The notes under the pieces were generated by a model. That model saw nothing but the letters and a program-made list of their open reading frames with translations, ran no database searches and was not told the DNA's origin. A program made the translations under genes and the position numbers. From assembly GCF_007993065.1 (NCBI RefSeq), contig NZ_VOPL01000002.1, forward strand, positions 496,001-560,000: 64,000 bases of DNA, written 5' to 3'. How positions within the stretch are numbered: position 1 is the first letter of the stretch; each line of letters begins with the position of its first letter. Positions 33,317-42,734 of this stretch are shown in pieces. Origin of the DNA: Paracoccus aurantiacus (GTDB lineage: Bacteria > Pseudomonadota > Alphaproteobacteria > Rhodobacterales > Rhodobacteraceae).

Positions 33317-34021
33317 ATGTCCGACAAAAGCTTTGACCCCAACCCGCCGCACCGCAATTTCTATGGCCGCCGCCACGGCAAGACCCTGCGGCGTAGCCAG
33401 AAAGGCTATCTGTCCGAGGATCTTGGCGCTCTGCGTCCGCGCGGGATCACTGCGCTGGAAAATCCGGGGCGCGCGCCCGTCGATCCGGGCGCGATCTTTC
33501 GCGACGATCGCCCGCTATGGCTGGAGATCGGCTTTGGCGGGGGTGAACACATGGTTCATATGGCGGCTGCTTACCCCGATATCGGAATGATCGGTTGCGA
33601 ACCCTTCATCAACGGGGTCGCGATGCTGGTCGGCAAGATCAAGGCGGCGGGGGTCGAAAATGTCAGCGTTCATCCGGGCGATGCGCGCGACATGATGGAT
33701 GTGCTGCCAGACGGTGTCATCGCAAAGGCCTTTCTGAATTATCCTGATCCCTGGCCGAAAACCCGTCATCACCGCCGCCGCTTCGTCACGCCGGAACATC
33801 TGATTCCCTTGCATCGCGTCATGGCGCACGGTGCCGAGTTCCGGGTCGCGACCGACATCCCGTCATATGTTCGCCAGACGTTGGACGAGGTTCCGAAGGC
33901 CGGGTTCGAACTGGTCAGCCTGCGCGCGGACGCATGGCCGGACTGGGTTTCCACCCGTTACGAACAAAAGGCGCTGCGCGAGGGCCGGACCCCGACCTAT
34001 ATGTCCTTCCGCCGGGTCTGA
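33317..34021 (+). CDS. trmB: tRNA (guanine-N7)-methyltransferase
   Basis: A 234-residue SAM-dependent enzyme that makes m7G46 in tRNA. The SAM motif LEIGFGGGEHMVHMAA and the family signature FLNYPDPWPKTRHHRRR are intact, and the C-terminal RYEQKALREGRTPTYMSFRR matches TrmB. ATG 33317 is preferred over 33302 because AAGGGA lies eight bases upstream. Confidence 0.96.
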   Translation: MSDKSFDPNPPHRNFYGRRHGKTLRRSQKGYLSEDLGALRPRGITALENPGRAPVDPGAIFRDDRPLWLEIGFGGGEHMVHMAAAYPDIGMIGCEPFINGVAMLVGKIKAAGVENVSVHPGDARDMMDVLPDGVIAKAFLNYPDPWPKTRHHRRRFVTPEHLIPLHRVMAHGAEFRVATDIPSYVRQTLDEVPKAGFELVSLRADAWPDWVSTRYEQKALREGRTPTYMSFRRV

Positions 34022-34144
34022 GGGCGGAGGCGATTGCACCCTGCTGCGGCTGCCTGAGGGACTGGCGGCCGGGCAGGGTGCGGGTCGTCTCGATACTCAT
34101 CGGCCTGCCAAACCGATCCGTGCCCCCAGATTGCGCAGGAATTC

Positions 34145-35014
34145 TTACAATCCGGTTAAATTTTCGCCCTGATCGCGATTATTTTTCTCTGCCGCCTTCG
34201 CATCGTCCCAAAGACGGTCCATTTCGGCCAGGTCAGAGTCTTCCGGGCGTCGGCCTTCGCGCGCCAGCGCGGCCTCGATCGACTGGAAGCGGCGGGTGAA
34301 TTTCGCGTTGGCGCCGCGCAAGGCTTCTTCGGGGTCGATGTCCAGATGCCGCGCAAGATTGGCCATCACGAACAGAAGATCCCCGAATTCCTCGCGCAGA
34401 TGGGCCGGATCGGCGGTGTCACGTGCTTCGACAAGCTCGGCCGTTTCTTCAGTGATCTTGTCCAGGACCTCGGTGGCGCCGGGCCAGTCGAAACCGACCC
34501 GCGCCGCGCGGTTCTGCAGCTTGATCGCGCGTGTCAGCGCCGGAAGGCCAAGTGCGACGCCGTCCAGCACGCCCTTTTCGGCCTTGGCTGCGCGTTCCTT
34601 TGCCTTGATCGCCTCCCAGTCCTTGACCTGCTGGGCTGCGGACTTGTCGCGCGATTCGTCGCCGAACACATGCGGATGCCGGTCGATCAGCTTGTCCGAG
34701 ATTTTCGCGGACACATCGGCGAAATCGAACATTCCCTTTTCATCGGCCATCTGGGCATGGAAAACGACCTGCAGCAGAAGGTCGCCCAGCTCAGATGGAA
34801 ATTCGTCCCACGCCTCGCGCGCGATGGTATCGGCGACCTCATGCGCTTCCTCGATCGTGTAGGGAGAGATCGACGCAAAATCCTGCTCGATATCCCAGGG
34901 ACAGCCGGTTTTCGGGTCACGCAGCGCCGCCATGATGCCGATCAGGCGCGCAATCTCGGTTTCGGCACGGCGGATCGGGTCGGGGTTCGCTTCGGGTCGG
35001 GTCCTTGCGGTCAT
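34145..35014 (-). CDS. mazG: nucleoside triphosphate pyrophosphohydrolase
   Basis: A 289-residue MazG-type enzyme hydrolysing NTPs to NMPs and pyrophosphate. Two tandem MazG folds are seen: GCPWDIEQDFASISPYTIEEAHEVADTI with EFPSELGDLLLQVVFHAQM, and VLDKITEETAELVE with LREEFGDLLFVMANLARHL, each with the metal-binding ExxE..D pattern. ATG 35014 follows AAGGAG ideally; the frame to 35071 is an extension. Confidence 0.95.
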   Translation of the reverse strand: MTARTRPEANPDPIRRAETEIARLIGIMAALRDPKTGCPWDIEQDFASISPYTIEEAHEVADTIAREAWDEFPSELGDLLLQVVFHAQMADEKGMFDFADVSAKISDKLIDRHPHVFGDESRDKSAAQQVKDWEAIKAKERAAKAEKGVLDGVALGLPALTRAIKLQNRAARVGFDWPGATEVLDKITEETAELVEARDTADPAHLREEFGDLLFVMANLARHLDIDPEEALRGANAKFTRRFQSIEAALAREGRRPEDSDLAEMDRLWDDAKAAEKNNRDQGENLTGL

Positions 35015-35186
35015 CGGTCGCTCCTTCTCTGGCAAGGCGTCGCACAGCCACCGGGCGGAGTCCATCTTCACGCAGGGATTTGCCGCGAAACGCGCGGGCT
35101 TCCTTGCTATCCTGACGCCTCAATATTAGGTTGCGCCGCAACTCGCGCGGGCCATCCGCGCCCCCGACCATGCGAAAGGAACGCTG

Positions 35187-35519
35187 ATGTTCGTCACCCC
35201 CGCCTATGCTCAAGCCGCCGGAGGCGCTGGCGGCGCAGCCGCGATCACCCAGTTTGTGCCGCTGATCCTGATTTTCGTGATCATGTATTTCCTGATCCTG
35301 CGCCCTCAGCAGAAGCGCATGAAGGAACATCGCAACATGGTTTCTGCGCTGAAGCGCGGCGATCAGGTCGTGACGCAGGGCGGGCTGATCGGCAAGGTGA
35401 CGGACGTGAAGGACGAGGAAGTGACCGTCGAGATCGCGCAGGGCGTCAAGGTCCGCGTGGTGCGTGGCACAATCGCCCAGGTCGTGACCCAGCCGAAGCC
35501 TGCCGCCGCCAATTCCTAA
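35187..35519 (+). CDS. yajC: preprotein translocase subunit YajC
   Basis: A 110-residue single-pass inner-membrane protein accompanying SecDF. The helix FVPLILIFVIMYFLILRPQQKRMKEH and the following RGDQVVTQGGLIGKVTDVKDE are typical. Twelve bases before secD. Confidence 0.95.
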   Translation: MFVTPAYAQAAGGAGGAAAITQFVPLILIFVIMYFLILRPQQKRMKEHRNMVSALKRGDQVVTQGGLIGKVTDVKDEEVTVEIAQGVKVRVVRGTIAQVVTQPKPAAANS

Positions 35520-35531
35520 GGCTTTTTCGCC

Positions 35532-37196
35532 ATGATGCACATCCAGCTCTGGAAGCGCGTCCTTATTCTGGGCGTGGTGGTGATCGGCCTGATCTGGGCC
35601 GCACCGAACCTGTTTTACAGCCGGGTCGAGGCGCATAACGACGCCGTTGCGGCCTCGGAAAATGCCGGGTTCGTCAGTGACGAACAACAGGCGGCAATCG
35701 ACCGCTGGCCGAACTGGCTGCCCAATGGGCTGGTCAATCTTGGCCTCGACCTGCGCGGCGGCGCGCACCTTCTGGCCGAGGTTCATATCGAGGATGTGTA
35801 CAAGTCCCGGATGAATTCATTGTGGCCGGAACTGCGCCGCGCGCTTGCGGATCAGCGCGATGTGATTGGTGCCGTGCGCCGCGTGCCCGGCCCCGATGAC
35901 CGCCTGTCGGTCGAGATCGAGAATGCCGACCAGATGGCGAAGGCCGTCGAAATCGCGCGCGGCCTGTCGACGCCCGTCGTCTCGCTGAGCGGTGCAGGTC
36001 AGTCCGATCTGGACATCACTGCGTCCGGCAAGGTCATGACGATCCAGCTTTCCGAGGCTGAAAAGACCGCCACCGATGACCGCACTGTCCAGCAATCGCT
36101 GGAGATCATTCGCCGCCGCGTCGACGAGGTCGGCACGAGAGAGCCGACGATCCAGCGGCAGGGTTCGGATCGTATCCTGATTCAGGTGCCGGGCATCGGT
36201 TCTGCCTCTGAACTGAAGGCGCTGATCGGGACAACCGCGAAGCTGACATTTAACCCTGTCGTGGGCCGGACCACCGACGCCAATGCGCGCGCTGGTATGG
36301 GCAATGTCGTGCTGCCCTCGATGGACGAGCAGGGCGTCTTCTACATTGTCGAGGATACGCCTGTCGTGACGGGCGAGGAACTGACCAATGCCCGGCCCAG
36401 CTTCGATCAGAACAGCCAGCCGGCGGTCGATTTCACATTCAACGCCGGGGGCGCGCGTAAATTCGGTGCCTATACGGCGGCCAATATCGGACAGCCCTTC
36501 GCCATCGTCCTGGATAACGAGGTGATTTCGGCCCCGGTTATCCGCGACGCGATCACCACGGGTTCAGGCCAGATATCGGGCTCGATGGATGTGGCCGGAT
36601 CGACCCAGCTTGCGGTCCTGCTGCGCGCGGGCGCACTGCCCGCCGAACTGACCTTTCTGGAAGAACGCACGATCGGCCCCGAGCTTGGGCAGGACAGCAT
36701 CGACGCGGGCAAGATCGCCTCGATTGTCGGTCTGATCGCGGTTGTCGTGCTGATGGTCGCCAGCTACGGGCTGTTCGGGGTCTTTGCCTCGGTCGCGCTG
36801 CTTCTGAATGTCGGGCTGATCTTTGGTGTGCTGTCGATGATCGGCGCCACGCTGACCCTGCCGGGTATTGCCGGGATTGTGCTGACAATCGGCATGGCCG
36901 TTGATGCCAACGTGCTGGTTTTCGAACGTATTCGTGAAGAGCTGACCCGTTCCAAGGGCCCGGCCAAGGCAATTGATCTTGGCTATCGTCATGCGATGTC
37001 GGCGATTGTCGATGCGAACGTCACGACGCTGATTATTGCCGCGATCCTGTTCTTCCTCGGCTCTGGTCCGGTCAAAGGCTTCGCGGTGACGCTGGCCATC
37101 GGGATCGTAACCTCGGTCTTCACGGCGCTTTGGGTGACGCGCCTGCTGATGGTTGTCTGGTTTGACCGCACCCGCCCGAAGAAGATAGAGGTGTGA
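35532..37196 (+). CDS. secD: protein translocase subunit SecD
   Basis: A 554-residue RND-type membrane protein that uses the proton gradient to help protein export through SecYEG. An N-terminal helix is followed by the periplasmic P1 domain (GLDLRGGAHLLAEV, RRRVDEVGTREPTIQRQGSDRILIQVPG) and five C-terminal helices with the conserved IGMAVDANVLVFERIREE and the YRHAMSAIVDANVTTLI segment. Upstream of secF by one base. Confidence 0.96.
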   Translation: MMHIQLWKRVLILGVVVIGLIWAAPNLFYSRVEAHNDAVAASENAGFVSDEQQAAIDRWPNWLPNGLVNLGLDLRGGAHLLAEVHIEDVYKSRMNSLWPELRRALADQRDVIGAVRRVPGPDDRLSVEIENADQMAKAVEIARGLSTPVVSLSGAGQSDLDITASGKVMTIQLSEAEKTATDDRTVQQSLEIIRRRVDEVGTREPTIQRQGSDRILIQVPGIGSASELKALIGTTAKLTFNPVVGRTTDANARAGMGNVVLPSMDEQGVFYIVEDTPVVTGEELTNARPSFDQNSQPAVDFTFNAGGARKFGAYTAANIGQPFAIVLDNEVISAPVIRDAITTGSGQISGSMDVAGSTQLAVLLRAGALPAELTFLEERTIGPELGQDSIDAGKIASIVGLIAVVVLMVASYGLFGVFASVALLLNVGLIFGVLSMIGATLTLPGIAGIVLTIGMAVDANVLVFERIREELTRSKGPAKAIDLGYRHAMSAIVDANVTTLIIAAILFFLGSGPVKGFAVTLAIGIVTSVFTALWVTRLLMVVWFDRTRPKKIEV

Positions 37197-37197
37197 G

Positions 37198-38172
37198 ATG
37201 GCCTGGCGTCTGAAACTCGTCCCCGACAATACGAAAATCGACTTCTTTCGTTTGCAGACCATAACCTTCGGGTTTTCGACACTGCTCGCAATCGGGTCCG
37301 TCATCTGCCTGCTGGTGATGGGGCTGAACTTCGGCATCGACTTCCGTGGCGGCACCACGATCCGCACCGAAGCGGCCCAGCCGGTAGATGTCGGTGCGTA
37401 TCGGCAGGCGCTGGCACCGCTGAACCTTGGCGATGTGGCGATCACCGAGGTGTTCGATCCGACCTTCGGGGCGGAAAAGCATGTCGCGCAGATCCGCATT
37501 CAGGCGCAAGAAGGTTCGGAAGCCGCCAGCCCCGAGGTGATCGCGCAGATCGAGAATGCGCTTAAGCCGGTTGATTCCTCGATTACGTTTCCGCAGGTCG
37601 AATCTGTTGGCCCGAAAGTCTCGGGCGAGCTTATCAAGACCGCCGTTCTGGCCGTTCTGGCGTCGCTCGCGGCGATTTCGGCCTATATCTGGCTGCGCTT
37701 CGAATGGCAGTTCGCGATGGGGGCGTTTGTGTCGCTGATCCATGACGTGCTGATCACGCTTGGCATATTCAGCCTGTTCCAGATCAAGTTCGATCTGACC
37801 ACCATCGCCGCCTTGCTGACGATCCTTGGTTATTCGATCAACGACACTGTCGTCGTCTTTGACCGCCTTCGCGAGAACCTGATGAAGTTCAAGGCTATGC
37901 CGCTTCGTGACGTGATGAACCTGTCGGTGAACGAAACGCTCAGCCGTACGGTGATGACCTCCGGCACGACGCTTGTGGCGCTGATCGCGCTGCTGGCGCT
38001 GGGTGGTGACGTGATCCGCGGTTTCGTTTTCGCGATCACCTTCGGGATTGTCATCGGGACGTATTCCTCGATCTATGTCGCGAAGAACATCGTGCTGTGG
38101 CTCGGGGTGAAACGTGACTGGTCGAAGCCCGACCCCGAGGCGCTGCCCGAGAAGTTTACCGAGGCACCCTGA
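37198..38172 (+). CDS. secF: protein translocase subunit SecF
   Basis: A 324-residue partner of SecD. GLNFGIDFRGGTTIRTEAAQ near the N-terminus and GYSINDTVVVFDRLRENL in the helical part are SecF hallmarks. Separate from SecD, as in most proteobacteria. Its TGA overlaps the next ATG. Confidence 0.96.
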   Translation: MAWRLKLVPDNTKIDFFRLQTITFGFSTLLAIGSVICLLVMGLNFGIDFRGGTTIRTEAAQPVDVGAYRQALAPLNLGDVAITEVFDPTFGAEKHVAQIRIQAQEGSEAASPEVIAQIENALKPVDSSITFPQVESVGPKVSGELIKTAVLAVLASLAAISAYIWLRFEWQFAMGAFVSLIHDVLITLGIFSLFQIKFDLTTIAALLTILGYSINDTVVVFDRLRENLMKFKAMPLRDVMNLSVNETLSRTVMTSGTTLVALIALLALGGDVIRGFVFAITFGIVIGTYSSIYVAKNIVLWLGVKRDWSKPDPEALPEKFTEAP

Positions 38173-38528
38173 TGCAGTTGACCGAGGCCGAATACCCCTC
38201 TGACATGACGCCGGTCGATGGCTACGGCCCCGGCTTCTTCCGGGTTGCCGGAAAGCTTCATGAGGGTGGGGTGATCGTCTCGGCAAAGGGGGTTCAGGGC
38301 TGGGCAGGGCTGGATGACCGGGCCCCGCTTCTGGCGCTGGCGGATCATGCAGATGTTCTGTTTCTTGGCATGGGCGGCGATATCGCGATCCCGCCGCGCG
38401 ACCTGATCGAGGCACTGGCCGCGCGCGGCCTCATGGCCGAGGCGATGTCGTCGCCGTCGGCGGCGCGCAGCTATAACGTGCTTCTGGCCGAGGGGCGCCG
38501 CGTCGCCTGCGCGCTTATCCCGGTATGA
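38172..38528 (+). CDS. Mth938-like domain-containing protein (DUF498)
   Basis: A 118-residue cytosolic protein of the Mth938/NDUFAF3-like family: [38 protein letters not shown] and the C-terminal [22 protein letters not shown] are typical. The eukaryotic relative NDUFAF3 is a complex I assembly factor, and in alphaproteobacteria the gene commonly lies beside secDF. The molecular function of the bacterial protein is not established. It is translationally coupled to ccmA by ATGA. Confidence 0.85.
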   Translation: MQLTEAEYPSDMTPVDGYGPGFFRVAGKLHEGGVIVSAKGVQGWAGLDDRAPLLALADHADVLFLGMGGDIAIPPRDLIEALAARGLMAEAMSSPSAARSYNVLLAEGRRVACALIPV

Positions 38529-39157
38529 GCCTGCTATCCGTCCATGATCTTGCCGTTGCGCGCGGTGGGATGCGGGCGGTTGAAGGGGTTTCTTTCACGC
38601 TGGATGCCGGGCAGGCGCTGATCCTGCGCGGACCGAACGGAATCGGCAAGACGACGCTTCTGCGATGCCTTGCGGGGCTGCAGCCGCCGGTCGCGGGGCG
38701 CATTCAGATGGCGCCCGACAGCGCCGCCTATGCTGCCCATGCAGATGGTCTAAAATCGACCCTGACCGTCGCAGAGAACCTTGCATTCTGGGCGCGGATA
38801 TTTGATCGCGCCGACATCGCGCCGGCATTGGCGGCGATGAACCTTCAGGGCCTGCGGGATCGCGCGGCGGCTACCCTTTCCGCGGGGCAGAAGCGCCGTC
38901 TTGGTCTGGCGCGCCTGCTTGTCACGGGCCGTGCGGTCTGGCTTCTGGACGAACCGACGATCTCGCTCGACGCTGCGTCGGCCGCATTATTCGCCGATGT
39001 GGTGCGCAGCCATTTGGCGCAAGGCGGAGTGACCGTCATCGCCACCCATATCGACCTGTCCTTGCCACAGGCGCAGGTGATCGACCTGACTGAGTACCGC
39101 GCCAACCCCGGTGCGCCCTCAGCGCGACCCGCAGGCTTTAACGAGGCATTCGCATGA
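38525..39157 (+). CDS. ccmA: heme ABC exporter ATP-binding protein CcmA
   Basis: A 210-residue ATPase that drives release of heme from the CcmCDE complex in cytochrome c maturation system I. Walker A is [16 protein letters not shown], the signature [15 protein letters not shown] and Walker B AVWLLDEP. First of the ccmABCDG group; 109 bases precede ccmB. Confidence 0.95.
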   Translation: MSLLSVHDLAVARGGMRAVEGVSFTLDAGQALILRGPNGIGKTTLLRCLAGLQPPVAGRIQMAPDSAAYAAHADGLKSTLTVAENLAFWARIFDRADIAPALAAMNLQGLRDRAAATLSAGQKRRLGLARLLVTGRAVWLLDEPTISLDAASAALFADVVRSHLAQGGVTVIATHIDLSLPQAQVIDLTEYRANPGAPSARPAGFNEAFA

Positions 39158-39266
39158 GCGGTGCGACGCCAGATACCCGCGTGGCGGGCAATGCCGTCCG
39201 CTGTCCTGACCGCCCGCGACACGTGGCTTTGCGGCATCGCGTGGTGCCTTGTCCGGGGCAGGCGAC

Positions 39267-39923
39267 ATGATCGCGCTTCTGCTGCGCGATCTGCGTCTGG
39301 CCACCAGGGCGGGCGGGGGCTTCGGCCTGGGCCTTGGCTTCTTTCTGATCCTCTGCGCGCTGATTCCCTTTGGCACCGGGCCGGATACCGACGTGCTGGC
39401 AAGCATCGCGCCGGGCATTTTGTGGGTCGGTGCGCTTCTCGCCTGCCTTTTGTCGCTTGACCGGATCTTCGCGCTCGATTTCGAAGATGGCTCGCTCGAC
39501 CTCATCGCCACCTCGCCGATACCGCTGGAATGCGCGGTCATCGCGAAGGCTGCCGCGCATTGGCTGACCTCTGGCCTGCCGCTGATCGTGGCAGCACCCC
39601 TGTTCGGCGTGCTGCTGCAGATGCCCGCTGCGGCGAATGGCTGGCTGGTGCTGTCGCTGCTGATTGGCACACCGGCGCTGTCCTTGCTGGGCGCGTTCGG
39701 CGCGGCGCTGACTGTCGGGCTGCGCCGCGGCGGGTTGCTGTTGTCGTTGCTCGTGCTGCCGCTTTATGTCCCGACCCTGATTTTCGGGGCCGAGGCGACC
39801 CGGCGCGGCGCGGCTGGCATGGATGCCAGCACCCCGCTGGTCTTTCTGGCCGCGATCACTTTGCTGACAGTTGCGCTGATACCATTCGCGGCGGCTGCGG
39901 CAATCCGTATCAACCTGCGCTAG
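39267..39923 (+). CDS. ccmB: heme exporter protein CcmB
   Basis: A 218-residue six-helix membrane partner of CcmA. MIALLLRDLRLATRAGGGFGLGLGFFLI, FEDGSLDLIATSPIPLECAV and SLLVLPLYVPTLIFG are typical of CcmB. ATG 39267 gives the conserved N-terminus; a TTG at 39249 in the same frame is possible. The 109-base gap from ccmA has no recognisable gene. Confidence 0.95.
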   Translation: MIALLLRDLRLATRAGGGFGLGLGFFLILCALIPFGTGPDTDVLASIAPGILWVGALLACLLSLDRIFALDFEDGSLDLIATSPIPLECAVIAKAAAHWLTSGLPLIVAAPLFGVLLQMPAAANGWLVLSLLIGTPALSLLGAFGAALTVGLRRGGLLLSLLVLPLYVPTLIFGAEATRRGAAGMDASTPLVFLAAITLLTVALIPFAAAAAIRINLR

Positions 39924-39962
39924 ACCCTTCACCAGCGCGTCAGGGCGCGATAAGGAAAGCCC

Positions 39963-40688
39963 ATGTCGATCTGGGAATATGCCAACCCCGTCAAGTTCAT
40001 GCGCCTTTCGGGCGCGATCCTGCCTTGGGTGGCCGCTGGCGCGGCGATTTGCACTGTCGCGGGGCTGGTCTGGGGCGTTTTGACGCCGCCTGACTACCGG
40101 CAGGGCGCGTCCGTAAAGATCATGTTCCTGCATGTCCCGGCCGCCATGATGGCGATCAATATCTGGCTGATGATGCTGGTCGCCTCGCTCATCTGGCTCA
40201 TTCGCCGCCACCATGTCAGCGCGCTGGCCGCCAAGGCGGCCGCCCCGATCGGCGCGGTCATGACCGTGATCGCGCTGGTGACGGGCGCGGCATGGGGTCA
40301 GCCGACATGGGGAACGTGGTGGGAATGGGACCCGCGTCTGACAAGCTTTCTTGTCCTGTTTCTGTTCTATATCGGCTATATCGCGCTGTGGGAGGCGGTC
40401 GAAGACCCTGACAGCGCCGCCGATCTGACCGGCATCCTTTGCCTTGTCGGGTCGGTTTTCGCGCTGATCTCGCGCTATGCCGCCATGTTCTGGAGCCAGG
40501 GCATCCATCAGGGATCGTCCCTGTCCGTGGCGCCCGGCGAACGGATGAGCGCGGTCTACCGCTATCCGCTTTACCTCACGATGCTGGGCTTTTTCCTGCT
40601 GTTTCTGACGCTGGTGCTGATCCGCACGCGCACCGAGATCCGCCTGCGCCGCACCGCGGCCCTGCAAGCCCGAGAGGCGCGCCAATGA
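39963..40688 (+). CDS. ccmC: heme exporter protein CcmC
   Basis: A 241-residue six-helix membrane protein that presents heme to CcmE. The tryptophan-rich WD motif GAAWGQPTWGTWWEWDPRLTS is intact and the flanking His residues (FLHVPAAMM; NNxH-equivalent HQGSSLSV) can be seen. Overlaps ccmD by ATGA. Confidence 0.96.
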   Translation: MSIWEYANPVKFMRLSGAILPWVAAGAAICTVAGLVWGVLTPPDYRQGASVKIMFLHVPAAMMAINIWLMMLVASLIWLIRRHHVSALAAKAAAPIGAVMTVIALVTGAAWGQPTWGTWWEWDPRLTSFLVLFLFYIGYIALWEAVEDPDSAADLTGILCLVGSVFALISRYAAMFWSQGIHQGSSLSVAPGERMSAVYRYPLYLTMLGFFLLFLTLVLIRTRTEIRLRRTAALQAREARQ

Positions 40689-40837
40689 CCGAGCTTGGTA
40701 AATATGCCGTCCCCGTCCTTCTGTCCTATGGCGTCGGGCTGACGCTTCTTGCGCTGCTGATCTGGAATACCCTGTCGCGCAATGCCCGCGCCCGTCATGC
40801 GCTGGAACAGCAGGAAGGCGAGCGCGATGCGCGTTAA
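40685..40837 (+). CDS. ccmD: heme exporter protein CcmD
   Basis: A 50-residue single-helix protein (YAVPVLLSYGVGLTLLALLIW followed by charged residues) that stabilises CcmC-CcmE. Position between ccmC and ccmG and the size identify it; sequence alone would be weak. Overlaps both neighbours. Confidence 0.9.
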   Translation: MTELGKYAVPVLLSYGVGLTLLALLIWNTLSRNARARHALEQQEGERDAR

Positions 40838-41363
40838 ACCCCTGCTGCTCCTGCCGCCGCTGATCTTTCTTGGCATCGCGCTTGTGTTCATCTGGGGAAT
40901 GCAGCGCGATGACCCGACGGGGCTGCCCTCGACCTTTATCGGCCGGCAAGCGCCTGCGGTTCCGCAAACGACGCTGCCCGGCAATACCCAACTGACCGAC
41001 GATATGCTGCGCCAGCCCGGCGTTAAGCTGGTGAATTTCTGGGCCAGCTGGTGCCCGCCCTGCCGGGCCGAACATCCGACCCTGACCGAGCTGTCAGCGC
41101 GGCTGCCCGTCTATGGCGTCGATCTGCGCGATAAGGATGCCGACGCCCTGCGTTTTCTGGCCCAGGACGGAAATCCCTTCCATGCCATCGCCACCGACCC
41201 GCGTGGCCGCGCGGCGATCGACTGGGGTGTAACCGCCCCGCCGGAAACCTTCATCATCGACGCCGATGGTCGCATCCTTTACCGCCATGCCGGCCCTCTG
41301 GTGCGCGAGGATTATACGAACCGCTTCCTTCCAGAACTGGAAAAGGCGCTTGCGGCGGAATAG
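40827..41363 (+). CDS. ccmG: thiol:disulfide interchange protein CcmG/DsbE
   Basis: A 178-residue membrane-anchored periplasmic thioredoxin that keeps apocytochrome c cysteines reduced. N-terminal anchor residues 4-25, active site WASWCPPCRAEHP, and the cis-Pro region TAPPETFIIDADG. ATG 40827 overlaps ccmD by 11 bases. CcmE, CcmF and CcmH are not in the window. Confidence 0.95.
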   Translation: MRVKPLLLLPPLIFLGIALVFIWGMQRDDPTGLPSTFIGRQAPAVPQTTLPGNTQLTDDMLRQPGVKLVNFWASWCPPCRAEHPTLTELSARLPVYGVDLRDKDADALRFLAQDGNPFHAIATDPRGRAAIDWGVTAPPETFIIDADGRILYRHAGPLVREDYTNRFLPELEKALAAE

Positions 41364-41366
41364 CCG

Positions 41367-41720
41367 CTATTCCAGATCGTCCTGAATCCAGACCGGGCTG
41401 TGATGGACATCCACCGTCCTCAGCCGCCCCGGCCCGAGATTCCAGAACTTATGCGGCACATCCGGCGGCCCGATCAGCACATCGCCGGCCACCGCATCAA
41501 TCATCTGATCGCCGACCTGATAGCGGCCATTACCATCCAGCACGATAAACGTCTCTGGGTAGGGATGGGTGTGCAGCACCGGCCCCTTGCCGATCTCGTC
41601 AGTCTCATAGAATGCCAGCGTGATCTCAGTCCCCATCCGCTCGCCCGTCAGGCTGCCGCGCCAAGTCTCGGGAAAGCGTTCCCATTCGGATTGGGTGAAG
41701 TGTTGAGTCTTGACCAACAT
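41367..41720 (-). CDS. cupin domain protein
   Basis: A 117-residue single-domain cupin. Motif 1 is GPVLHTHPYPETFIVLDGNG (metal ligands His, His, Glu) and motif 2 GDVLIGPPDVPHKFWNLG. Small cupins bind a metal and may be isomerases, dioxygenases or sensors; no specific role can be read. ATG 41720 follows GGAG; the frame further upstream (to 41780) is not convincing. Convergent with ccmG, three bases apart. Confidence 0.85.
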   Translation of the reverse strand: MLVKTQHFTQSEWERFPETWRGSLTGERMGTEITLAFYETDEIGKGPVLHTHPYPETFIVLDGNGRYQVGDQMIDAVAGDVLIGPPDVPHKFWNLGPGRLRTVDVHHSPVWIQDDLE

Positions 41721-41784
41721 GCTCTCCGCTTTTGCTGCGCCCTCGCCGGACATACCAACCCATCGGGACGAAAAGCGCAACAGA

Positions 41785-41824
41785 GGGCGAGCACCTGCCC
41801 GCCGGGACGGGCAGGTGCTCGCCC
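41785..41824. repeat. 17-bp perfect inverted repeat (large hairpin)
   Basis: GGGCGAGCACCTGCCCG (41785-41801) and its exact reverse complement (41808-41824) flank a six-base loop CCGGGA. No T-run follows on either strand, so it is not a classical terminator. It marks the left edge of the AT-richer island. Confidence 0.85.
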
Positions 41825-41944
41825 GACGGGCTGCGCCCTTGTTCCGTGCGCGGCGCTGATGCGAAGGTCGGCTTCGAGCCCATTTTGGACGATGCTGCGG
41901 TGCGTGGGAATGCCCGCTTATTCAAGGGCTACCACAACGTATAA

Positions 41945-42154
41945 ATCTCGGGCTATGCGTCAGAAAATACAAAGCATCAATTCCACCAGTATTTCAAGGA
42001 CGAATTCAACCCATTACATGAATGGCAGATATTTCTGGTACAGTTTGAATTTTCTGTAGATAAGCTTCAAGGATTTGCCTCAAGTTGTTGTCTCGGAACT
42101 CTAGGTGCTGGCCGGACCCAATCGCTGCACGTTGTTCAAATAGAGCTACAATAA
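41945..42154 (+). pseudogene. possible gene remnant without start codon
   Basis: A 69-codon open stretch between two stops reads like protein (contains HQFHQYFKDEFNPLHEW and IFLVQFEFSVDKL) and uses AT-rich codons, but has no ATG, GTG or TTG. In the same frame upstream, past one TAA at 41942-41944, the frame stays open (GNARLFKGYHNV). It may be the 3' part of a decayed acquired gene; no family was recognised. Region 41725-42200 otherwise holds only the hairpin. Confidence 0.25.
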
Positions 42155-42200
42155 TCCCGCTCTAGCAGGGCGGCTTCGCCAAATTTAATCAAACTCCACC

Positions 42201-42533
42201 TTATTTTTGCGTTATCAACAGGGTGGTTGGGTCGCCAAGTGACGAAAAAGCTTCTTTAGCGTTATAGAGGCATTCCTCGCTCGTCAAAACAATAGCCGTT
42301 TTAGCTCCTGTTGCGAGAAATAATCCACTATCTGCTGGATGCATTGCGTGGGGTGCAACTGTGTAGGGAGATTGTCGATATTCTGCCGGGACTTCATCCA
42401 TCTCAAGACAACTAAGGATGACAAGTGTCTCGGCACCCACGGTTACCTCGGGCGGCCTTACTTCAAAGACCTGTGCGTGCAACGTAGCTGGTAAGCTAGC
42501 CAACACTGAAAAAAACAAGCAAGAAATTTTCAT
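42201..42533 (-). CDS. small exported hypothetical protein
   Basis: A 110-residue protein with a signal peptide (MKISCLFFSVLASLPATLHA, cleavage probably before QVFEV). The mature part of about 90 residues has two cysteines (LSCLEMDE and EECLYNA), a possible disulfide. No family recognised. ATG 42533 has GGAG about nine bases upstream. Codon use is clearly more AT-rich than the neighbours, so the gene was probably acquired. It stands alone in the island. Confidence 0.55.
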   Translation of the reverse strand: MKISCLFFSVLASLPATLHAQVFEVRPPEVTVGAETLVILSCLEMDEVPAEYRQSPYTVAPHAMHPADSGLFLATGAKTAIVLTSEECLYNAKEAFSSLGDPTTLLITQK

Positions 42534-42734
42534 CGCGGCATGCTCCAATTTCTGAACCCATCAGACTTCTAACGCTCGGTCCTCACGGATCATCGAGATC
42601 GAACTATTGGCCATTTGAACATTGCAGCCGGTAGCGTGTCAATGTTCATCTCAAATTCAAATGTTTAGAGGGTGCACTCATCGTCGTGGAAATTAGCTGT
42701 GGTGCTAGCTCGCGCCATTTAATTTCTGGCGTGC

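Noticed and set aside
33915..34299. Short frames in the trmB-mazG convergent gap
   Set aside because: Antisense or out-of-frame extensions of the two genes; the 123-base gap itself shows no gene.
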